Source: CAYRYU01 sp964428355 | GTDB lineage: Bacteria > Muiribacteriota > Ozemobacteria > Ozemobacterales > Ozemobacteraceae | Direction of reading: 5' to 3' | DNA: 64,000 bases | Assembly: GCA_964428355.1 (NCBI GenBank) | Contig: CAYRYU010000015.1 | Location: 1 to 64,000 of the forward strand | Shown here: positions 32,393-41,466 of the stretch, piece after piece | How the letters are laid out: the number at the start of each line of letters is the position of its first letter | How positions within the stretch are numbered: the first letter of the stretch is position 1 | Notes under the pieces: model-generated | Seen by the model: only the letters and a program-made list of their open reading frames with translations | What the model was told of the DNA's origin: nothing | Database searches by the model: none | Made by a program: the position numbers and the translations under genes

Positions 32393-35356
32393 TTATGCGA
32401 GAAGAAGGTAAGCCTCGACCTCCTGGGTTTTCCCTTTGACCTTCTTGAATGGAAGCTTCTCTGCAGGTGGCATGGCATCCAGAACCTGGAGAAATGATCC
32501 GGAAACCACTGTCCGGGTGCCGGTGGTGATCTGGGCAAGCGTGGCGAGTCGGGCCGCAAGATTCACGGTATCCCCGATCGCGGTGTAGTCGACCCGCACG
32601 CCACGGGCTCCGAGGATGCCCATCAGGACTTCCCCGGACGTGATACCGATGGCTGGGGGAAGTGGGAAGTCACGCGAAAGGGCGGAACGGATCTCGGCTG
32701 CGACCGAAAGGGCGGCGTTCCCTGCAACTCCCGCCGAACCGAAATCCCGGTGCGGAAAAAGAAGGAGGATCTTTTCCCCGATGATCTTGTCGATCTCGCC
32801 GCCGGATCTTTTCACTGCCCTGTCCACTACCGCCAGATGGCCCTCGAGAACCTCGAAAACCTTCGCGGGGGAAGCCTTTTCGCCGAATTCCGGGAACCCG
32901 ACGAGGTTCGAAAAAAGGACCGTCACACCAGCCCGCTTTCCCCTGCGGGCTTCATCAAGGAAAACGGGATCCTCCAAGGCTTTTTTCACGAAACCGGAAA
33001 CGAACCTCCCGAGGAAGGCTCCCTCCTGGAGTTTTCCCGCCATTCCGTTGAAAGCGGTGGCGAGGGCTCCGAACTCGTCCTCGCGATCGACCAGGACCCG
33101 GGCGGTGAAATCCCCCGATTTGACCTCATCGATCTTCCTCAGAAGCTCTTCGAGGGGCGCAAGGAAGTGGTCCGCGGCACCGAATGCAACGAGGGAGGCC
33201 AGAACCACCATCACGAGGGAAACGATCAGGAATCGGCGCCAGGAGGAACGGACCTCCTCTTCGATAGCCTTTGTGGAAGCAAACCCGGCCAGGATGTGCC
33301 GCGTAAGGTAGCGACCCGGACGTGCTTCGTACAATCTCTGCTCGGTTTCGGAATACCCGCGATGGGGGGTCCGACTCTCGCGTGCTCCCAAGGCTGTTTC
33401 AACGAGAGAGGGGTAGGCCGCCAGACCCGCCGGATAGCTCATGTACTCTTCCCCCGAAGGTCTTGAAACCTCTCTCTGTTCCGTTGCGAACAACGCGTTT
33501 TCCACCCCCGACCGGGGAGGGGCATTCCCGAGGCGGCGTTCCAGAAAAGCGCCCTCCGGACCATCTCCCCTCCACACCCAATACAGGATGAACTTCATGA
33601 GACCTCCCGAGAAACAGCCCGTCGCCATCCAGTTGGCGCGGAAGCCCTCGAGCCGCACCTCGGTCACACCCATGGGATAATGGATGAAGCTGGAGAACGC
33701 CGCACCGCCAAGGTTGTCCAGGAGGTATCTGAGGAAAGCATCGTAGACCAGATCCGACCTCGTTTCCTTGCCCATGAATCTGGCGGCGGAAGGGGCTTCG
33801 ACTTTCCCCGCGCCGAATGCCCGGTTCTCCTCCATCAGGTTTCGGATCGCGAGCTCGACGAGGTTTGCCCCGGTCAAGCCCTTCTCAGGAATCGGGGCGC
33901 CACCGGGGATGTCAGACCAGATCCCTGAGAAGTTTCCCGGTCCCACGAGGATCAGGTTTCGCAGTTGGGGTCTTGGCACCTTCGCCTCGCACTTTTTCAC
34001 CAGATCCGCAAGAAAGGATACCACCCGTGGCCTGGAAGAATCCCCGGGCAAACCCCTGCAAAGAAACTCACCCCGGGAAACGACGGCGGGGTCACGGGCA
34101 ATCCCACGGATTGCCTGAACATAACGTGACTGGAAAAACCTTCCACCCCCGTCGATCGCGTTCAGGTCGTCCCCAAGACGCTCCGCAGCCTGTCGCCTTT
34201 CCGTCCGGGACCGGTCGGAAAGGAAGCGGCTTCCGGGACCGATTCCCCAGATGATTGGCAAAATTGCCGCCGAGATGAAGGTCCCCAACAGAAAACGTTT
34301 CACCGATACTGCAGGGCCCCTCCGGAAAAGAACTCTCTCGACCAGAAGGATGATTCCCAGGCACCAGAATACCCCGGAGATTCCCCAAACGATACCCATT
34401 TCCAGTCGGCTCCCACGCATCCGCTCCTTCGGTGACGCGGCCAGAACGACCCGAAAGGGGACTTCGGGAGAAAAGTTCCCTGTCCAGATGAGAAAGTCAT
34501 CGACCTTTTCGAACGGCCGAAGCGGGTCGTTGCCTTTCATCGCGCTCCGGAACCGCCGGGTAAGGGCTTCCTTTCCCCGGAAGAATCTGGAAAGAACCGG
34601 CTTCAGGCCCTTCCTTTCAGGAAGGAAGGCGATCCCGAAGTCGGGGGATCCCCATCCCTTGACGACCGCCCTGGGGCCATCCCCGACCCGGACCCTCGTC
34701 AGATCTACAATTGCCACAATGAACAACCCGGAGCCTCCGTGGGCAACGGGCAAAATGTCCCAGAAGACCCCCCATCGGGCACCCTTTCCTAGAAAGGTCT
34801 TGAAATCCCCCCTCCAGGAGCTTTTCCAGCCGTTGGTAGACAGTATTGGGTTCTCGAGGTTCTTCAGGATCCATTCCGTCAGGTACGGGTCGGATGACGC
34901 ACCCACGGAAGGGGAGAATACCCTGGTGAATCTCTCGGCAGGGAATGGCCCGGTCTTCCATTTCGGGAGTTTTCCGTGAACGAAGTGGAAACCGATCGAA
35001 ATCTTCTCACGGGACATTCTGACCAGGAAAAGCTCATGGGGAGGAAAGGCCGCTCTCAAGTTCGTTTCGTGCAATCGGGCACCATCCCGAAGCGCTTCAT
35101 CGATCCCGTCGTTCCATACGATTTTCCCCAGGGTCCGGGTAAAATCGGTAAGCGAACCCCTCACTCTCAGGTCAGAAAGGGAGGAGCGTTGTTCGGTGTC
35201 TAGGATCCGCCTGGCCTGGCGATTCATCCGGTCGGTTTCCAATTCGAGAAGCAGGCCCTCGATCTCCCTGCTCTGGTACAGAACAAGGAAGATGGGCACG
35301 GTGACGAAGATTATCCCCCAGGCAAGGGTGGCCAGGCTTTCGGATTTCCCTGTCAT
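32393..35356 (-). CDS. Transmembrane class III cyclase homologue, C2-like (metal Asp residues lost)
   Basis: This encodes 987 residues. An N-terminal helix, a large extracytoplasmic domain, two central helices (near 315-375), a second sensor region, a last helix (near 715-735), HAMP and a C-terminal cyclase domain (about 805-987) follow in order. In class III cyclases two Asp bind the metals. Here the first is N817 (VTVLFSNLVGF) and the second E861 (DKIIGEKILL). The residues given by the partner chain are kept: K857, T925, N932 and R936 (YTAIGDTVNLAARL). This pattern equals the C2 half of animal adenylyl cyclases. The ATG overlaps the stop of the C1-like gene by 4 nt (ATGA), so both are made together. 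K/T suggests ATP as substrate. Confidence 0.88.
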   Translation of the reverse strand: MTGKSESLATLAWGIIFVTVPIFLVLYQSREIEGLLLELETDRMNRQARRILDTEQRSSLSDLRVRGSLTDFTRTLGKIVWNDGIDEALRDGARLHETNLRAAFPPHELFLVRMSREKISIGFHFVHGKLPKWKTGPFPAERFTRVFSPSVGASSDPYLTEWILKNLENPILSTNGWKSSWRGDFKTFLGKGARWGVFWDILPVAHGGSGLFIVAIVDLTRVRVGDGPRAVVKGWGSPDFGIAFLPERKGLKPVLSRFFRGKEALTRRFRSAMKGNDPLRPFEKVDDFLIWTGNFSPEVPFRVVLAASPKERMRGSRLEMGIVWGISGVFWCLGIILLVERVLFRRGPAVSVKRFLLGTFISAAILPIIWGIGPGSRFLSDRSRTERRQAAERLGDDLNAIDGGGRFFQSRYVQAIRGIARDPAVVSRGEFLCRGLPGDSSRPRVVSFLADLVKKCEAKVPRPQLRNLILVGPGNFSGIWSDIPGGAPIPEKGLTGANLVELAIRNLMEENRAFGAGKVEAPSAARFMGKETRSDLVYDAFLRYLLDNLGGAAFSSFIHYPMGVTEVRLEGFRANWMATGCFSGGLMKFILYWVWRGDGPEGAFLERRLGNAPPRSGVENALFATEQREVSRPSGEEYMSYPAGLAAYPSLVETALGARESRTPHRGYSETEQRLYEARPGRYLTRHILAGFASTKAIEEEVRSSWRRFLIVSLVMVVLASLVAFGAADHFLAPLEELLRKIDEVKSGDFTARVLVDREDEFGALATAFNGMAGKLQEGAFLGRFVSGFVKKALEDPVFLDEARRGKRAGVTVLFSNLVGFPEFGEKASPAKVFEVLEGHLAVVDRAVKRSGGEIDKIIGEKILLLFPHRDFGSAGVAGNAALSVAAEIRSALSRDFPLPPAIGITSGEVLMGILGARGVRVDYTAIGDTVNLAARLATLAQITTGTRTVVSGSFLQVLDAMPPAEKLPFKKVKGKTQEVEAYLLLA

Positions 35357-38300
35357 GCGTCTCCCCCCCGCGAAGGAAGACCCGAAGATCCAGGCGCAAC
35401 AGGCCCAGGGGAACCCTCTCTGTCACCCATCCCCGAAAGGAGTTTTTCCAGCTCCAATCCCTCTCCCTGGGGAAGCGGGATAAAAGAAACGGCGGGAAAA
35501 GGGGAAAACCCATAATCGCCCGAGTTGCCGCTACCTCCGAATCCTGGTTGGGCCGCGACACCCTCACGGGCCAGCCTGGCTCCGTCTTTAGAAAGGACTA
35601 TCCGGGTGGACTTTCCCGAGCGGGAAAGACTTTCGAGGTGCTCCGCCTTCGCCCTGGCGCTTCCAACGATGGCGAACTCCATGCGGCCGCTTGTCCGAAG
35701 GGTTCCGGAGAGGATGCGCCCATGTTCGATCCCCACTCCCATCTCATACTCGAACAGGCCGCTCCGCCTGCGAAGCTCCTGGATACCCAGGTGACTCGAC
35801 CGCATCTCCGATGCGGCGAGAAGAGCCCGTAGAAGCCCGGAATCCCCCGGCTGGTCGGGGAAAACGGCCACGATCGCGTCCCCGATGAACTTCTCGATCA
35901 GGCCCCGGTGCCGGGTGATCGGCTCGGACATCGCATCGAAATGGCCGTTCAGCATCGAGACGACCTCCTCGGGAGTGAACCTCTCGGAAATGGTGGTGAA
36001 ACTACGGAGGTCGGAAACCAGGATCGCCCCCTCTCCCGCTTCGGGATCCCCGCTCGGGGAAAGAGTCGAAACATTCCGATCGAGAACCCCGCTCACGAAT
36101 CTTCCCAACTCCCGCCGTTTCGCCAACCCCTCCGTCATCTCGTCGAAAGTGCGCGTCAACAGGCCAAGTTCATCATCCCGATCCATTCCCACGCGAATGC
36201 CCAGGTCCCCGCGCCCAACCCCAAGAAGTCCGTCCCGGACCTTTTCCAGGGGAAGAACAAGTCGGTCTGACGCGGTTTTTCCTGAAACGATAATGAAAGC
36301 CAGGATGACCAGGGTCAGAAACCTGAGCAGGAAACGGCGGTTGTGAGCGGAGACCTCGAGGTCACCGAGAGGGATATGTGTCCCCAGCACAAGCCCGGGA
36401 GACTCGAAACATGGAAACCCTACCAGAAGCCCTCCGTCACGCTTCAAGGTCTGCCGGGATCCGAACCTGGAAGCCGTCTCCATCGTCTTCCGGAGCGCTT
36501 TCCCGAAACCCGTATGCCAGGTCTTTCCCCGAAGCGGAGGGGCATCCGGAAGAAACCCGTCCGGGGTCCTCCTTCCCAGCCCGATGAACTGGAACGGGTC
36601 CGCGATCCTGTTGAACGAGGAAACCACGCGCCGTAACCGCAGTCGGAAAGCCAGATCGGCCGAGCTGGTGAAAGCCACGAAAGAGATCGGAACCCCTTTT
36701 TCCCAGAGGAAATCGGAGAAAGTGAGGAGTTTCTTTCCACCGATCGCGAAATCGGCCCCTCTGCCCAGTCCCCAGGCGACGGAATCGGATTCCATATCTC
36801 CGATGCTCTCGAGGAGACCCCAGCCCTTTCGGGATGAGAAAAGCTTTCCCTGGGAGTCTTGAACGGACGAGGTGGGCGAGTAGAAATTTGATTTCCCCAG
36901 AGCCGCCAGAGAGGAATTCATGACGGCGCCGAAAGGAAGCATCAGTGAGCGTTCCGCCCCCTTACCGAACTCTTTCCCCCAGGTGAAGATGGTCGGGGAG
37001 TTGGTGGGAGGAAAAACGAGGATACTCTGGAGGGGGATTCCTGCCGTCCGGAAAAACGCCAACGCCTCCCGGGCCGCCGGCAACAGAGCTGTCCTTCCGA
37101 TTTTCAAAACTTTTTCACGCCAACCCGGATCGGAAAAGATTTTCTGGCCGATCTCGCGGAACCGGGAAAGGATGAAGGCATTTCCGGAATCGATCTCCTC
37201 GAGCGAGGAGACAGCCTCGTCGCATCTCGCCTGGGTCTCGCGGCTGAGGGAAACTTCGATCTGCATCGAACCCATAAGGTACAGGGCGGTCAGGGGAAGT
37301 GCACCAACAAGAACGAGGGAAGCCGGAAGCCAGATCCTCAGACCAAGGCCGATGGATCTCCGGTTCAGCAGGAGGTTGAAGAAAACGATCATCCAGGCGA
37401 GCCCGATGGCAACCATGAAAAGGGCCGTTATCGGAAACCTCCTCAAAAATCCCACGGGGCCCTGGGCCGGAAACAGTATCCAGAGCTCGAACGAGGAGCT
37501 GGACCAAAGGAATTCCCGGAACCCGAAATCTTCTCCGAACCGCACCATCCGCCCTGACGGGAAGACCTTTTCCCGCTCCCCCATTCCCCTTATCTTTCGG
37601 ACGAGATCACGGAGATATCGCTGCGCCCGCCCGCCCGGAAAGAAGGCATCCGGGAATTCCCGGGTACAACCCTCGATCGGCACCAGGACAGCCGTTCCCC
37701 CGTGCTTTCCACCCCGGTCCATCGCTGCAAGGGCATGTCCCAGAGGCCGGGAATCGAACGCGGCCCTCACGGGGACCAGGGCCAGAAAACCCCACTTCGT
37801 CATCCCCTTCCGACCCACGAAATCCCACAGCAGGAACCAGGTCCGCCCAACGAAACGGACGATCGTGGGGGCGCCCCGACGGTGGATCGCAACCAGATCG
37901 ATCGGGGAAGCCCGTCCGAAACGCTTTTCCCATGCCGTTCGTGCCGACCCCTGTTCATCGAAGGACATTTCCTCGAAGGAAAGGAGCTGGGAGAAAGCTA
38001 TCTGGAACTGCCTTTCGTAAGTGCGCTCCAGGAGCGGCCCCCGAACGGGATGGACAGCACCGTCGGAGCTCACACGGTAGGCGTAGAGCAGTGTTCCCCT
38101 TGGCCGGCAGCCAGGGTCGAATGAGCGTTCGAATGTGCTTCCGAGGAAAGCTCCGAACCACGATTCGCGGCTCCCCAAGGCATGGGGGAGGAAATCCGGA
38201 ACCCAACCGCCCAGACGCTTCTCCCAACGGGCGAGCCACGCGGCCAGGGGAGAAATGATCTTCCATGCCCGGTGGAGCTCGAGAATCCGGTTCCGGAATC

Positions 38301-38511
38301 CGGAATTCAGGCGCCGGACGCGGCCTTCGAAGGTCCCGTTCGCGCGGAAACTCTCCGCGCGATGAACGGCCTCTTCCCGGAAGACGGCTTCCCGACGCTT
38401 TTCCTCCCAGTCCCGGCTTGCCTTCTCCGCGGTTCCAAGAAGCCCCAACAGAAAAGAGGTGAGGAGGAACGGCAATACCAGCGGCCGGAAAAGCCGGAGA
38501 AAATCAATCAT
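35353..38511 (-). CDS. Transmembrane class III cyclase homologue, C1-like (metal Asp residues kept)
   Basis: This encodes 1052 residues with the same layout as its downstream neighbour: helix, sensor domain, two central helices, second sensor, helix, HAMP, cyclase (about 825-985) and a Gly/Ser/Pro-rich tail. Both metal-binding Asp are present: D834 (ILVSDLRSF) and D878 (EKFIGDAIVAVF), with K874. The transition-state pair is lost: where family members have GDTVNLAARLES it reads GSARAKAEHLES, giving A954 for Asn and H958 for Arg. Alone it should be inactive; with the C2-like partner one full site could form. The start at 38511 begins at the first helix but has no clear ribosome binding site; a TTG at 38586 is possible. 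Confidence 0.85.
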   Translation of the reverse strand: MIDFLRLFRPLVLPFLLTSFLLGLLGTAEKASRDWEEKRREAVFREEAVHRAESFRANGTFEGRVRRLNSGFRNRILELHRAWKIISPLAAWLARWEKRLGGWVPDFLPHALGSRESWFGAFLGSTFERSFDPGCRPRGTLLYAYRVSSDGAVHPVRGPLLERTYERQFQIAFSQLLSFEEMSFDEQGSARTAWEKRFGRASPIDLVAIHRRGAPTIVRFVGRTWFLLWDFVGRKGMTKWGFLALVPVRAAFDSRPLGHALAAMDRGGKHGGTAVLVPIEGCTREFPDAFFPGGRAQRYLRDLVRKIRGMGEREKVFPSGRMVRFGEDFGFREFLWSSSSFELWILFPAQGPVGFLRRFPITALFMVAIGLAWMIVFFNLLLNRRSIGLGLRIWLPASLVLVGALPLTALYLMGSMQIEVSLSRETQARCDEAVSSLEEIDSGNAFILSRFREIGQKIFSDPGWREKVLKIGRTALLPAAREALAFFRTAGIPLQSILVFPPTNSPTIFTWGKEFGKGAERSLMLPFGAVMNSSLAALGKSNFYSPTSSVQDSQGKLFSSRKGWGLLESIGDMESDSVAWGLGRGADFAIGGKKLLTFSDFLWEKGVPISFVAFTSSADLAFRLRLRRVVSSFNRIADPFQFIGLGRRTPDGFLPDAPPLRGKTWHTGFGKALRKTMETASRFGSRQTLKRDGGLLVGFPCFESPGLVLGTHIPLGDLEVSAHNRRFLLRFLTLVILAFIIVSGKTASDRLVLPLEKVRDGLLGVGRGDLGIRVGMDRDDELGLLTRTFDEMTEGLAKRRELGRFVSGVLDRNVSTLSPSGDPEAGEGAILVSDLRSFTTISERFTPEEVVSMLNGHFDAMSEPITRHRGLIEKFIGDAIVAVFPDQPGDSGLLRALLAASEMRSSHLGIQELRRRSGLFEYEMGVGIEHGRILSGTLRTSGRMEFAIVGSARAKAEHLESLSRSGKSTRIVLSKDGARLAREGVAAQPGFGGSGNSGDYGFSPFPAVSFIPLPQGEGLELEKLLSGMGDREGSPGPVAPGSSGLPSRGGDA

Positions 38512-38592
38512 CCGGGAATTCCATTGGCCCGCCCATTCCGGACTCCCGACCCGCTTCTCGCCGGAGGGACTTCGGCGGGAAGGCAACCCCTG

Positions 38593-39596
38593 TCACTTAC
38601 CGGGAAAGGCTGCTGCCAGAAAGGTTCTCCATGCATCCATGTAACCGGGATAGTTCCAGACTCCGTCGTTATGCCCGACCTTGTCCATCTTGAAGAACCA
38701 CTTCGACGATGAGGGGCACGCAGCGAAGAGGGCCTCCCCGTCCTCGAAGGGGATCACCTCGTCCGNNNNNNNNNNNNNNNNNNNNNNNNNNNNNNNNNNN
38801 NNNNNNNNNNNNNNNNNNNNNNNNNNNNNNNNNNNNNNNNNNNNNNNNNNNNNNNNNNNNNNNNNGAGGGGCACGCAGCGAAGAGGGCCTCCCCGTCCTC
38901 GAAGGGGATCACCTCGTCCGCATGCGAGTGGATGACGAGTAGCGGGCCATTGAACCCGGAAAGAGTCCGGACATTGGGAAGATCATGAGTCAGGATCAGC
39001 GAACCGATCAGGGGAATCCTCTTTCCCGCCCTGTCAGAAAGGGAGCGGAAACCCGATTCGAGGACGATCGCTTTGACTTCCGAAATGTGCTTCCCCGCCA
39101 CGGCCATTGTGATCCCCGTGCCCACAGATTCACCGTAGAATACGACCTTTCCGATGGGAATCCCTCGCTTTTCGGTGACGTAACGGAGCGCGGCATCACC
39201 GTCCATGACCGCCCCGGGAACTGTCGGGCTCCCCTCACTCTGGCCGTACCCACGGTAATCATACAGGAAAATGTTCACCGGCAATGTGGCCAGAGCGGTG
39301 ATGCGCTCGAAACGGTGGGTGATGTTGCCCGCATTTCCATGGGAAAAGAGAAGCGTCGGAAGGATGGTTCCGGAGGCTTCTGAAGTCTCCGAGGCCATTC
39401 CCAACCAGACTCCATGGAGGTTTTTCCCGTCTTCGCTCTGGAATACCACGTGTTCGAGCGTCCTCCCCGGGATTTCCGGAAGCCTGGGAGGACCGTCGAG
39501 CCGGAAAGGGATGAAGATGATCTTGTTCTGCAGGAAGTAAACCAGAAACGCGAAGACCACCAGTATTATGATGACGTTCAACAAGCGCTTTTTCAA
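38593..39596 (-). CDS. Alpha/beta hydrolase, membrane-anchored (interrupted by an assembly gap)
   Basis: The gene is split only by 100 N at 38766-38865 flanked by identical 55-bp ends. Joining the ends gives one continuous frame of about 282 residues. An N-terminal helix (MKKRLLNVIIILVVFAFLVY) anchors it. LLFSHGNAGNI is the oxyanion-hole motif, FYGESVGTGI the nucleophile elbow (GxSxG), SHADEVIPF holds the acid Asp and VGHNDG the catalytic His. This is the S33/BEM46-type hydrolase family; substrate unknown. It overlaps the sensor gene upstream (ATGA) and ends 7 nt before the alternative TTG start of the C1-like cyclase, so it belongs to the same operon. Confidence 0.85.
38711..38920. repeat. 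Scaffold gap: 100 N between identical 55-bp ends (assembly artefact)
   Basis: Bases 38711-38765 and 38866-38920 are identical, and the N run between them is exactly 100 long. Removing the Ns and one copy restores the hydrolase frame. The two contigs overlap by 55 bp and were scaffolded without merging. There is no real repeat or missing sequence here. Confidence 0.9.
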
Positions 39597-40750
39597 CCTT
39601 TCCCCTCCTTGACGACCGGACCATTGTCCAGGTCCTTGAACAGACAGACGGCCGAAACGAGTTTTCCTCCTTCATTTCTAACGGGAACCACGGAAAGTCG
39701 GAACTCGTAGGCGTAGTTTTCCCCGATGAGGTCCATCGGATGGCTCTGTGGCCATTGTTCCTTTTTCAACGACTCGAGGATCTTCGTCTTCAGCTCCTGG
39801 GGAAAACCCACCTGGGCGAGATCGACCTCGTAGAGGTCATCCCAGGTCATCTTGAAGAGTTCGAGACAGGCGTTGTTCGCAAAAGCAACCTGATGAGCGT
39901 CGTTGACGAGTATGGCTGGAACGTCAAGGAAGTTCCCAAGGGCCGCGAACCGCCTTTTTTCGAGACCGATCTTGTCGATCTTGAGCCGGTCGCGAACCGC
40001 GATGTGTTCGGCCATGTGCGCGAGGGCGTTGAAGATCATCCCGATTTCGTCGGGAGCGTCACTCCGGATGCTGACCTGGTAGTTTCCGTCCCTGATCGAG
40101 TTTATCAGGTCCCTCAAACGTCTTGTGGGGAGGGCGATCTGCTGGGAAAAGAAGATCGAAAGAAGAATGGCGATGACGATGGTCACGATGGCAACAACCG
40201 CGATGCGCGTCTGAAAAGCTTTTCCGAAGCCCGAGATATTGCTCTGGTGTTCGGAAAAGAGCCCGAAATTCATGTCCTGGAACTGGCGAAGGGTCTCCAG
40301 GATCTGGTCGTGCCCCCGGTGGATCGAATAGTAAGCAGATGGAACGGGCTGGGTTGTTCCGCTTCCCAATCCTTCGAATCCCTCTCCAAACTCGTCAACC
40401 TGGCGTTTGAGCGAATCCAGGAGTCTGGCGGCGGAGGCATTCCCATCCGCGAAAAAATCCCTCCGGGTTTTCAGGGCAGCGCGGACCTTCACAAGATCCT
40501 CCGATATCTCATCCAGCAGTGATTTCTTCCCCGACTGGAAATACTCCAGGGTCCGGACACGGACCTTGAGGAACAGCTTCGAGGTGGTTTCGGAAAAACT
40601 GATCAACTCCATGTCCGATTGGAGGGCGGTCTGGATCTCCTCGCTGAGGAAATACATGTGATAGACCGAAAAGAACCCGAAAAAGACCAGGATGCAGATC
40701 GACAATCCCGCGCCGATCTTGAAGCGGGCGGCCATCGACATTCGGAACAT
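39593..40750 (-). CDS. Membrane sensor with HAMP and PAS domains, no output domain
   Basis: This encodes 385 residues. Helix 1 (about 9-30), a helical extracytoplasmic domain of about 150 residues of the four-helix-bundle type, helix 2 (RIAVVAIVTIVIAILLSIFF, near 185-205), a HAMP domain (IALPTRRLRDLINSIRDGNY) and a PAS domain (VDVPAILVNDAHQVAFANNA) follow. It then ends (DLDNGPVVKEGKG): there is no kinase, cyclase or methyl-accepting part. It must signal through protein contact, perhaps to the cyclases or K+ system in the same operon. The ATG overlaps the KtrA stop (TGATG). Confidence 0.85.
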   Translation of the reverse strand: MFRMSMAARFKIGAGLSICILVFFGFFSVYHMYFLSEEIQTALQSDMELISFSETTSKLFLKVRVRTLEYFQSGKKSLLDEISEDLVKVRAALKTRRDFFADGNASAARLLDSLKRQVDEFGEGFEGLGSGTTQPVPSAYYSIHRGHDQILETLRQFQDMNFGLFSEHQSNISGFGKAFQTRIAVVAIVTIVIAILLSIFFSQQIALPTRRLRDLINSIRDGNYQVSIRSDAPDEIGMIFNALAHMAEHIAVRDRLKIDKIGLEKRRFAALGNFLDVPAILVNDAHQVAFANNACLELFKMTWDDLYEVDLAQVGFPQELKTKILESLKKEQWPQSHPMDLIGENYAYEFRLSVVPVRNEGGKLVSAVCLFKDLDNGPVVKEGKG

Positions 40751-41451
40751 CAGTTGTTCTCCTTTTCGAGAGAACGCGAAAGAGCCTCGATCGCTTCGTC
40801 CTTTCCCACGACCACCATGACGTCATCCTCGGTTATCTTCTCATCAGGAGAAGGAAGATCGTTCAGAACCACCCGGGTGATGTTCTCTCCCCGTTCGTTG
40901 ATCTGGGGCATCCGGCGCTTGATCGCGATGACGTTGATCGATGCCTTGGCACGGAGGTTGAGCTCCTTGAGCGTTTTCCCGATGAACTCCCGTTTGGGAA
41001 TTATGTCAACGAGCGAATGGCCCGAACTCAGGGTGATGCTGTCCAGGATGTGTGGGGCAATGAGGCGACCGGCCATTTGCTCCCCCATCTTCTCCTCGAG
41101 CGAGAAGACCTCGTGGGCACCAAGCTCCGTAAGGATCTGGGCCTGGGTTTTGCTCACCGCCCTCGAAAGGATGCGGTGGACTCCCAGCCGCTTCAGGATG
41201 GCGGTAGTCAGGATGCTGGTTTCGACCTTCTCCCCGAACCCGACGATGACGACGTCCATCTCCTGGATCTCGATGTTCCGAAGAGCAAGTTCGTCCGTTG
41301 CGTCGAGAATCGCGACGTGCGAAACATGGTCCTTGATCCGTTCGACTGCTTCCGGATCGATGTCGATCCCCATCACTTCGCCACCACGAACGAAAAGAGA
41401 GGTAGCCAGCTTGGAACCGAACCGCCCGAGGCCTATGACTGCATACTGCAT
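40750..41451 (-). CDS. ktrA: K+ uptake regulatory subunit (KtrA/TrkA, RCK)
   Basis: This encodes 233 residues from the ATG at 41451 with GGAGG upstream (an in-frame TTG five codons earlier is less likely). RCK_N domain: YAVIGLGRFGSKLA is the glycine-rich nucleotide loop, and VMGIDIDPEAVERI ends in the acidic residue that binds the ribose. An RCK_C domain follows (about 140-225). The single RCK unit and length match KtrA rather than the two-unit TrkA. It sits as a ring beneath KtrB and gates it by ATP/ADP or NAD(H). It is encoded 15 bp after ktrB. Confidence 0.92.
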   Translation of the reverse strand: MQYAVIGLGRFGSKLATSLFVRGGEVMGIDIDPEAVERIKDHVSHVAILDATDELALRNIEIQEMDVVIVGFGEKVETSILTTAILKRLGVHRILSRAVSKTQAQILTELGAHEVFSLEEKMGEQMAGRLIAPHILDSITLSSGHSLVDIIPKREFIGKTLKELNLRAKASINVIAIKRRMPQINERGENITRVVLNDLPSPDEKITEDDVMVVVGKDEAIEALSRSLEKENN

Positions 41452-41466
41452 CCAATCCTCCGCCAA

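Noticed and set aside
36920..38020. Plus-strand ORF of 366 codons
   Set aside because: Antisense to the first cyclase's sensor region; very basic with no family features.
38711..38920. Direct repeat around an N run as a mobile-element target duplication
   Set aside because: Length is 55 bp in both gaps of the window and the N count is exactly 100, which is a scaffolding signature, not biology.
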